Notes under the pieces: generated by a model
What the model was told of the DNA's origin: nothing
The model's database searches: none
Seen by the model: only the letters and a program-made list of their open reading frames with translations
In this document: positions 1-4,878 of the stretch, one piece after another
Layout: the number at the start of each line of letters is the position of its first letter
Numbering within the stretch: position 1 is the first letter of the stretch
Assembly (NCBI GenBank): GCA_023411775.1
Contig: JAEYOL010000215.1
Location: 1 to 5,751, forward strand
DNA length: 5,751 nucleotides
Reading direction: 5' to 3'
Source: Bacteroidota bacterium
Lineage (GTDB): Bacteria; Bacteroidota; Bacteroidia; Chitinophagales; Chitinophagaceae
Made by a program: the position numbers and the translations under genes

Positions 1-820
1 GGGCCGAGAGTGGCTGCAGAAAATTTGATTTTTCAGAATTTCCACGCCCTTTGTAATGCTCCTGAGAAAACTTTGCAAGCTGTGCGTTGACTGTCTCGAT
101 AGATTTTCCATCGGGTAGTAACGCATAAACCTGGTAATTACTGGATGTACTGTTCCAGTCGGGATAGTAATTGTAATTATATGAATTATTCCGGAGTGTT
201 TCTATGGACGCCATAACGGCGAGGGGGAAATCAGTATTACCTGGTACATTCTCGAGAACACCCGCCACTTCGAAAGTCAGAATATTGTCCAGCTTTAAAA
301 GCTTTCCCGGTGCATTTTCCCAATGGCCGAAATATTTTTCCGCCATTTTTTTTGTGAGCACAATTGTATTGGGTTTGCCAAGAACGCCTGGCTCACCGCT
401 CAGCCATTTATAAGAAAACACATTGAAAAATTGCGCATCGGAGAAGAAAACACCTGTTTGCTCGATAAACATTTTTTGAGCAGATGCTTTGTCATCCGTC
501 AATACTGTGACCTGGCTCCCGAATGAAGAAAGCAGGCTTCCAAAACTGATATCAGGCATCTGTGTACGCAATACCTCCAGCGCCGGAACAGGTACACCCG
601 AGTTATAAGTGATTCCGTCAGAAAATTTATCCTGAGTTATCACCCGCCCGATACGCGAATAGGATGGCTGAAACTTATCATAGCTTAGTTCATATCTCAC
701 TACCAGGAATAATACGAGGCAGGCCGCGATTCCAATCGCCAGGCCTGTAATATTGATCAGCGTGTAACCTTTGTGTCGTACCAGGCTGCGACTGGCGGTT
801 TTCAAATAATTAGAAATCAT
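1..820 (-). CDS. MacB/FtsX-type ABC transporter permease, N-terminal part (cut by window edge)
   Basis: The frame opens at an ATG (820-818) and stays open for 273 codons to the left edge, so the C-terminal part lies outside the window. The protein starts MISNYLKTASRSLVRHKGYT, a short cytoplasmic leader, followed by one hydrophobic helix at about residues 20-41 (ending LVLFLVVRYE). Next comes the SYDKF segment and a long soluble region. This is the usual arrangement of Bacteroidota MacB/FtsX permeases: one transmembrane helix, then a large periplasmic MacB_PCD domain, then the FtsX helices, which would be missing here. Family members of this style are usually near 800 residues. The gene begins 9 nt after the ATPase stop and is almost certainly co-transcribed and coupled with it. 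By family, the permease dimer transmits ATP hydrolysis to the periplasmic domain to drive export through the adaptor and an outer-membrane channel. The substrate cannot be read from sequence. Confidence 0.93.
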   Translation of the reverse strand, partial: MISNYLKTASRSLVRHKGYTLINITGLAIGIAACLVLFLVVRYELSYDKFQPSYSRIGRVITQDKFSDGITYNSGVPVPALEVLRTQMPDISFGSLLSSFGSQVTVLTDDKASAQKMFIEQTGVFFSDAQFFNVFSYKWLSGEPGVLGKPNTIVLTKKMAEKYFGHWENAPGKLLKLDNILTFEVAGVLENVPGNTDFPLAVMASIETLRNNSYNYNYYPDWNSTSSNYQVYALLPDGKSIETVNAQLAKFSQEHYKGRGNSEKSNFLQPLSA

Positions 821-829
821 GACTGCTAC

Positions 830-1507
830 TTATACCATTATATTCTCAAGTACTGCCTGGCCATCGAGCATGCGTACGATGCGATGGCTATAACGTGCGT
901 CGTGTTCGGAGTGTGTGACCATGATCACTGTGGTGCCCTGTTCATTAAGATCAGTGAGCAATTGCATTACCTCGTTTCCATTGGAGGAGTCAAGGTTACC
1001 AGTTGGCTCATCAGCCAGGATCAACTTGGGCCGGTTCACAACCGCACGGGCTACGGCAACCCTTTGCTGTTGACCACCGGAAAGTTGTTGCGGATAGTGG
1101 TTACGGCGGTGCATGATCTGCATTTTATCTAAAACCTCTTCCACCCTTTTTTTGCGATCGCCAGATTTCACACCCGTGTAAATAAGCGGCAGCTCTACAT
1201 TTTCAAACACGGTAAGTTCGTCGATCAGGTTGAAGCTCTGGAATACAAAACCGATATTCCTCTTACGCAGATCAGCACGTTTGCGCTCGTTGAACTTCGA
1301 AACTTCGATTCCATTGAAAAGAAAACTTCCCGAATCGGGATCATCCAGTAATCCAACGATATTGAGCAGAGTTGATTTGCCACAGCCGGATGGGCCCATT
1401 ACTGCAACGAATTCGCCTTCTTTTACTTCGAAAGACAACTTGTTGAGGGCAACTGTTTCTACTTCCTCTGTGCGATAGATCTTTTCCAGGTTAGAAATAT
1501 TAATCAT
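830..1507 (-). CDS. ABC transporter ATP-binding protein, MacB/LolD class
   Basis: A complete 225-residue stand-alone nucleotide-binding domain with all the catalytic motifs. Walker A is GPSGCGKST (38-46), the Q-loop glutamine is Q90 (FVFQSFNL), the ABC signature is LSGGQ (142-146), Walker B is LILADE with catalytic E167, the following NLD is at 171-173, and the H-loop histidine is H199 (VTHS). Length and the pattern LLDDPDSG...DEPTGNLD are typical of the LolD/MacB/FtsE group, which pairs with FtsX/MacB-type permeases. It hydrolyses ATP at the inner face of the cytoplasmic membrane to power the permease encoded directly downstream. The ATG start at 1507 is preceded by A/T-rich DNA without a Shine-Dalgarno sequence, usual for Bacteroidota. 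It lies 30 nt after the small exported-protein gene and 9 nt before the permease. LolD-type lipoprotein release is an alternative role, but the HlyD-type adaptor upstream favours efflux. Confidence 0.97.
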   Translation of the reverse strand: MINISNLEKIYRTEEVETVALNKLSFEVKEGEFVAVMGPSGCGKSTLLNIVGLLDDPDSGSFLFNGIEVSKFNERKRADLRKRNIGFVFQSFNLIDELTVFENVELPLIYTGVKSGDRKKRVEEVLDKMQIMHRRNHYPQQLSGGQQQRVAVARAVVNRPKLILADEPTGNLDSSNGNEVMQLLTDLNEQGTTVIMVTHSEHDARYSHRIVRMLDGQAVLENIMV

Positions 1508-1537
1508 GGTATTTTATTTAGATAAACAGTGTACTTG

Positions 1538-1732
1538 TTAAATGCTGACGAGATAAAAATTAAAAGGACGGATTGTTGCAACGCGATCTTTCTTAACTTT
1601 TGTGCACTTCTTTTTCTTTTCTTCCTTAGTTGCGGCGCATTTTACCGAATCGCCTTTGTAGACCTGCTTGGCTGAAGTAATGGTGCCGACGCAGCAGGCG
1701 ATCAGCAACATGTAAATGATTTTCTGTTTCAT
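1538..1732 (-). CDS. Small Lys/Cys-rich exported protein, function unknown
   Basis: A 64-residue ORF inside the efflux operon, 36 nt after the adaptor stop and 30 nt before the ATPase start. It begins with a signal-like N-terminus: a positive start (MKQK), a hydrophobic run at about 5-18 (IIYMLLIACCVG) and a possible signal peptidase I site after TSA (residue 21). LIAC (10-13) also fits a lipobox, but would leave an unusually short signal. The mature part is basic, with a KEEKKKKC stretch at about 36-43 and two cysteines, C32 and C43. I recognise no family. Signal-like N-terminus, ATG start and snug operon spacing support a real gene. Short length and the lack of a recognisable domain are reasons for caution. 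A role as an accessory factor or metal/redox-binding peptide of the transporter would be pure inference. Confidence 0.55.
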   Translation of the reverse strand: MKQKIIYMLLIACCVGTITSAKQVYKGDSVKCAATKEEKKKKCTKVKKDRVATIRPFNFYLVSI

Positions 1733-1768
1733 GGCAATTTGGTTTATGGTTTTTGATTCTGTTCGTGG

Positions 1769-3022
1769 TTATTTTTTTAATACCAGCTCCTGCATGTTTC
1801 CATAGTTCTCATAGCTTGATGTGACCACTTTATCACCCGGTTTCAAACCCTCCAGCACTTCGTAATAGTCAGGGTTGTGGCGACCCAGCCGTAAATCAAC
1901 TTTGTAAGCTGTTTTACCGTCATCACTCAGTTTAAATATCCAGTTACCGCCGGTTTGCTGATAAAATCCGCCCTTAGCCACCTGTACTGCCTGCACTTCG
2001 TCGCTAAATGCGAGGCGTATCTGGAGCGTCTGCCCGCGGCGGATTCCCTGCGGTACTTCACCATCAAATTCCATATCAACCTGGAACCGGCCATTGGTGA
2101 CCTGGGTATAAACTTTGGTGATCTTTAGTTTGTAATCTTTACCAGCCAGCGTAAAGCCGCCCATCAAACCAGTATAGATGCGGGAGATATAGTGCTCGTC
2201 CACATCCACCCTAACTTTAAACCCACTCAGTACATCGATCTGGCCTAATCTTTCACCCTTGCTTTTTGACTGACCGATCTCCGCATCCAGTGATGTCAGC
2301 TGACCATCAACAGGCGCTCTTACCACCAGGTCGCCGACTTTTTTACGCATCACTTCCAAAGCATTTTGGGTACGGGCATATGACTGGCGGGCTTGTTCCA
2401 ACTCCTGCCTAACTGAAAATGAATCCTGTTTTAAAACCTGGTCGGCCAGTTTTTTCTTTTCCAACTGGTAATTATAATTGTTTTCCGATTGCTTGAATTC
2501 CTGCAGACCGATCACTTTCTCTGCATACAATTTTTTATTAAGCTGGTAAATCCTTTCTGCCTCCTTTAACTGGTTCTCAACATCAGTACCCTGGTTGAGT
2601 TTGCCGATGGTATTCTGGCGGGCCGCATTCTGTGAGATCTGCATTTGAGTGAGCAGGTTATAAACGGAAGTTTCCTGGTTTACCAGGCTCAGCTCAAGAT
2701 CTGTATTAGACAAACGAAGAATAGGCTGGCCTTTTTTCATGATCACACCATCATCCACATATTTTTCCTCCACCCGTCCACCTTCCACCGCATCAAGGTA
2801 TATCGACGTGATGGGAAGCACCACGCCATTTACCGGGATGGTTTCCTGGAAGGGACCCGATTTCACTTCGCTTATGGTGATCCGCTCTACATCTACATTC
2901 AGCCGGCTTTTACCGGACGTGAAATAATAACTCGCCGCGGCAAGACTTACAATACCAAAAATGCCGACGACTGTCAGGATCCTTTTTTTACTCCATTTCT
3001 TTTTAGCAATTACTCTATCCAC
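1769..3022 (-). CDS. HlyD/MacA-family periplasmic adaptor (membrane-fusion protein)
   Basis: A 417-residue periplasmic adaptor that links an inner-membrane ABC transporter to an outer-membrane TolC-like channel. Domains in order: a basic cytoplasmic tail (KKKWSKKR), one transmembrane anchor at about 15-34, the first half of the lipoyl-like domain (about 70-105, with GGRVEEKYVDDGVIMKKGQP), a long alpha-helical hairpin with coiled-coil character (about 105-230, rich in Q, E, K), the second lipoyl half (VRAPVDGQLTSL, from 234), a beta-barrel domain (about 265-345) and a membrane-proximal domain (about 345-417, ending near LKPGDKVVTSSYENYG). Length is normal for the family. The start appears to be GTG (3022-3020): the upstream frame is open for a short distance but contains no ATG, and the MDR...KKKW beginning looks like homologous adaptors. 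It is the first gene of the minus-strand operon and faces the regulator gene across the divergent intergenic region. The transported substrate is unknown. Confidence 0.95.
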   Translation of the reverse strand: MDRVIAKKKWSKKRILTVVGIFGIVSLAAASYYFTSGKSRLNVDVERITISEVKSGPFQETIPVNGVVLPITSIYLDAVEGGRVEEKYVDDGVIMKKGQPILRLSNTDLELSLVNQETSVYNLLTQMQISQNAARQNTIGKLNQGTDVENQLKEAERIYQLNKKLYAEKVIGLQEFKQSENNYNYQLEKKKLADQVLKQDSFSVRQELEQARQSYARTQNALEVMRKKVGDLVVRAPVDGQLTSLDAEIGQSKSKGERLGQIDVLSGFKVRVDVDEHYISRIYTGLMGGFTLAGKDYKLKITKVYTQVTNGRFQVDMEFDGEVPQGIRRGQTLQIRLAFSDEVQAVQVAKGGFYQQTGGNWIFKLSDDGKTAYKVDLRLGRHNPDYYEVLEGLKPGDKVVTSSYENYGNMQELVLKK

Positions 3023-3071
3023 TTTTAAAATGTCTTTAGTGACTGGTAAAACATATTTTCTTAAACGAGCT

Positions 3072-3094
3072 ACGATTGATATGGTTACAATCGT
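3072..3094. promoter_or_regulatory. Palindrome ACGATTG-N9-CAATCGT, possible operator
   Basis: Perfect 7-bp arms (3072-3078 and 3088-3094) separated by 9 bp, centred about 60 bp upstream of the adaptor start. The arm spacing, about 16 bp centre to centre, suits a dimeric helix-turn-helix protein binding one face of DNA. The neighbouring response regulator is an obvious candidate ligand, but that is inference. It could also be a hairpin in the adaptor mRNA leader. Confidence 0.4.
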
Positions 3095-3103
3095 TCACAA
3101 ATT

Positions 3104-3115
3104 TCTCCTGCTGCA
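3104..3115 (-). repeat. 12-bp motif TGCAGCAGGAGA, copy 1 (facing the efflux operon)
   Basis: Read on the minus strand this is TGCAGCAGGAGA, ending 81 nt before the adaptor GTG. An identical copy faces the other way at 3296-3307. Matching distance to the two divergent genes suggests a shared regulatory element. It contains AGGAG, so a Shine-Dalgarno-like role ahead of a short GTG-started ORF (3098-3036) is another reading. Confidence 0.55.
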
Positions 3116-3206
3116 TGTGCAGTAAAGTGATAAATATGCCAATGCCAATAGGTTTTGATTTTCAAGTCTTTACATTTTATAAATCTACGAAGCCGTTCGT
3201 TATTGA

Positions 3207-3219
3207 TACACCTGGTGTA
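3207..3219. promoter_or_regulatory. Central palindrome TACACC-T-GGTGTA, possible activator site
   Basis: A perfect 6-1-6 palindrome whose centre (3213) is within a base or two of the midpoint of the divergent intergenic region (3212). The half-sites recall the CACC/GGTG arms of NtrC-type enhancers, but the spacer is shorter. A binding site for the adjacent Fis-type regulator, serving both directions, is plausible and untested. Confidence 0.4.
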
Positions 3220-3266
3220 CGGTTTCGATACAGCGACTTACGTGCGTTTATTGGTTAAAAATTTAG

Positions 3267-3297
3267 TTGCCAGCACTTTGTAATTATGGTATACTTG
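3267..3297 (+). promoter_or_regulatory. Candidate Bacteroidota housekeeping promoter for the regulator gene
   Basis: TTG (3267-3269), a 20-nt spacer and TATACTTG (3290-3297) match the Bacteroidota pattern of TTG at -33 and TAnnTTTG at -7 with one mismatch. Transcription would begin near 3304 and give a leader of roughly 98 nt. Short motifs like this arise by chance in A/T-rich DNA, so confidence is low. Confidence 0.3.
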
Positions 3298-3307
3298 CAG
3301 CAGGAGA
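3296..3307 (+). repeat. 12-bp motif TGCAGCAGGAGA, copy 2 (facing the regulator gene)
   Basis: Exact copy, on the plus strand, of the motif at 3104-3115, ending 94 nt before the regulator ATG. It overlaps the last two bases of the candidate -7 element (TATACTTG, 3290-3297). A CGATT follows 5 nt downstream here and 10 nt downstream of the other copy, so the similarity may extend slightly beyond the 12 bp. Confidence 0.55.
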
Positions 3308-3401
3308 GTTGACGATTAAGGTGTTGCGATACAATATGAACAACAATCATAATATACCGGTACTAATTAAATTGATAAAAACGGCTGAATAACCATATAA
3401 A

Positions 3402-4760
3402 ATGAACATTAAGAACGCCTCGATTTTAATTATAGATGATGATCCCGATGTGCTCACTGCCGTTCGACTGTTGCTCAAAACAGAAGCAAAAGCAGTGGTA
3501 ACGGAAAAAAATCCGGAAAACATACGCTGGCACCTGTCAAAAGACAATTACGATGTGATTTTGCTGGACATGAATTTTACAAGTTCCATCAATACCGGGA
3601 ACGAAGGTCTTTTTTGGCTTAAAGAGATCAGGAAGATGCGACCGGAAGCTACCGTGATCATGATCACTGCCTATGGTGATATTGATCTGGCGGTCAGATC
3701 TTTGAAAGAGGGTGCTTCCGATTTTGTGGTAAAACCCTGGCACAACGAAAAGCTGATGACGACGATCAGGGACCTGTTGAAAAGAAAAAATACGAAGTCT
3801 GGCGCCTACGAACTTTCCAATGTGGATTCGATTGTAGGAAAAGAATTGCTGGGTGAGTCAGAAGCGATGCAACAGATCTTTTTGAAAATAGAAAAGATCG
3901 CGCCTACCGATGCCAATATCCTGATCCTGGGTGAGAATGGTACAGGTAAGGACCTGATCGCGAAAGCGATTCACCAGCAATCGCTCCGTGCCTCGAAGCC
4001 GCTGGTAAAAGTGGATGTAGGCGCCCTCACCGAAACACTTTTTGAAAGCGAACTTTTTGGTCATAAAAAAGGAGCATTCACCGATGCGAGGGAAGATCGA
4101 ATGGGAAGGTTCGAGGCAGCCAACAATGGCACTTTATTCCTGGATGAGATTGGCAATATCCCCCTGCACCTGCAGGCTAAACTGCTGAGCGTTTTACAAA
4201 ACCGGCAGGTGACGCGATTGGGAAGTAATGAAGCCACACCTATCGATATCCGCCTGATCTGTGCTACTAATGTTCCGCTTAGCGAACTGGCTAATGAATC
4301 CAGGTTCCGCAAAGACCTGATCTATCGTATCAATACCGTCGAAATTACAGTTCCTCCACTGCGTAAACGCGACAACGATATTATCCTGCTGGCAAGGCAT
4401 TTCAGCAAATTGTATAGCCGCAAATACATGAAGCCTTCTCTTGAACTGGATACAAATGCCATGGAAAAGCTTTTGAACTATCATTACCCCGGCAATGTCC
4501 GCGAACTGCAGTATATCATCGAAAGGGCAGTGATCATGTCGGATGGTGATATTCTCGAGGCAAAAGATCTTCTGTTTTCACCCATCGAATCTTCCGCGGC
4601 CATAGAAGATGATTCGGGCGCTACCAAGCTCAGTGATGTAGAAAAGAACACGATCCTGCGTGTGATCGAAAAGCACAATGGGAATATTACACGTGCGGCA
4701 AAGGAACTGGGGCTGACGAGGACGGCGTTGTATAGGAGATTGAGTAAATATGATATTTGA
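3402..4760 (+). CDS. Sigma-54-dependent response regulator, NtrC family
   Basis: A complete 452-residue activator with three domains. The receiver (about 6-125) has the acidic pocket D12/D13, phospho-acceptor D56 (LLDMNF), T89 and K111 (VVKPW). The AAA+ domain (about 142-375) has Walker A GENGTGKD (177-184), the sigma-54 contact loop written GAFTDA (224-229) rather than GAFTGA, Walker B GTLFLDEI (243-250), sensor I ATN (288-290), arginine-finger region RFRKDL (301-306) and sensor II GNVREL (364-369). The C-terminal Fis-type helix-turn-helix is at about 425-450 (ITRAAKELGLTRTALYRRL). By family it binds upstream DNA, oligomerises when phosphorylated and uses ATP to open sigma-54 promoters. The ATG at 3402 has no Shine-Dalgarno but places the receiver correctly. 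The receiver has a loop about ten residues longer than usual after D56 (TSSINTGNEG). The partner kinase follows at 4879, and the divergent efflux operon is the likely target. Confidence 0.97.
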   Translation: MNIKNASILIIDDDPDVLTAVRLLLKTEAKAVVTEKNPENIRWHLSKDNYDVILLDMNFTSSINTGNEGLFWLKEIRKMRPEATVIMITAYGDIDLAVRSLKEGASDFVVKPWHNEKLMTTIRDLLKRKNTKSGAYELSNVDSIVGKELLGESEAMQQIFLKIEKIAPTDANILILGENGTGKDLIAKAIHQQSLRASKPLVKVDVGALTETLFESELFGHKKGAFTDAREDRMGRFEAANNGTLFLDEIGNIPLHLQAKLLSVLQNRQVTRLGSNEATPIDIRLICATNVPLSELANESRFRKDLIYRINTVEITVPPLRKRDNDIILLARHFSKLYSRKYMKPSLELDTNAMEKLLNYHYPGNVRELQYIIERAVIMSDGDILEAKDLLFSPIESSAAIEDDSGATKLSDVEKNTILRVIEKHNGNITRAAKELGLTRTALYRRLSKYDI

Positions 4761-4762
4761 TG

Positions 4763-4864
4763 CTGGATACTGGATACTAGATACTGGATACTGGATACTG
4801 GATACTGGATGTTTCTAGCTCCCCTCTCGGAGTTGGGGGTGAGGCCGGGGCTGGATACTAGATG
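4763..4864. repeat. CTGGATA heptamer tandem repeat, interrupted
   Basis: Starting two bases after the regulator stop codon there are six CTGGATA units in a row (4763-4804, the third reading CTAGATA) and a seventh ending CTGGATG (4805-4811). After a GC-rich insert come two more units, CTGGATA and CTAGATG (4851-4864). The heptamer does not preserve reading frame and lies outside both genes. From memory, arrays of this CTGGATA type recur in intergenic gaps of Chitinophagia genomes; that cannot be confirmed here. Confidence 0.9.
4812..4850. repeat. GC-rich palindromic-type intergenic repeat, degenerate copy
   Basis: This stretch, with CTCCCCTCTCGG on the left and GGGGGTGAGG on the right, stands out from the A/T-rich surroundings and interrupts the heptamer array. 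CTCCCC can pair with GGGG-T-GAG to give an imperfect stem. It resembles a CCCCTCTC...GAGAGGGG...GGGGTGAGG element I recall from intergenic regions of Bacteroidota, with the middle apparently shortened. It could act as a weak terminator or mRNA-stability hairpin between regulator and kinase genes, though there is no U-run after it. Confidence 0.55.
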
Positions 4865-4878
4865 GTAATATTTATTTT

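Larger units (their letters stand above)
3023..3401. promoter_or_regulatory. Divergent intergenic region between efflux operon and response regulator
   Basis: This 379-bp stretch separates the GTG of the adaptor gene from the ATG of the regulator gene and must carry promoters in both directions. I see no convincing protein gene in it. It contains a 12-bp inverted repeat (3104-3115 and 3296-3307), two palindromes (3072-3094 and 3207-3219), an 8-bp palindrome TACCGGTA (3355-3362), a tandem ATGCCA pair (3136-3147) and three GATACA copies (3205-3210, 3227-3232, 3328-3333). I searched both strands by eye for GG-N10-GC sigma-54 promoters and found none. The regulatory role is inferred from position. 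Confidence 0.7.

Noticed and set aside
773..1132. 119-codon plus-strand ORF opposite the ABC ATPase
   Set aside because: It lies antisense to an ATPase whose Walker, signature and H-loop motifs are all intact, and its translation shows no domain.
2645..3028. 127-codon plus-strand ORF opposite the adaptor gene
   Set aside because: It is antisense to the N-terminal half of a clear HlyD-type protein; the product has no recognisable features.
3076..3258. 60-codon plus-strand ORF in the divergent intergenic region
   Set aside because: It starts with TTG, has no domain or signal, and covers the palindromes that fit a regulatory role better.
3253..3298. Sigma-54 promoter from TTGG (3251-3254) or TGG (3287-3289) with a downstream TTGC
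   Set aside because: GG to GC spacing is 14 nt for the pair 3253-3254/3269-3270 and 7 nt for the pair 3288-3289/3297-3298, not the required 10.
4812..4850. Intrinsic terminator after the regulator gene
   Set aside because: The stem is imperfect and no T-run follows on the plus strand; a repeat element explains it better.
4763..4864. CRISPR array
   Set aside because: Units are 7 bp and directly abutting, with no spacers, so this is a simple tandem repeat.
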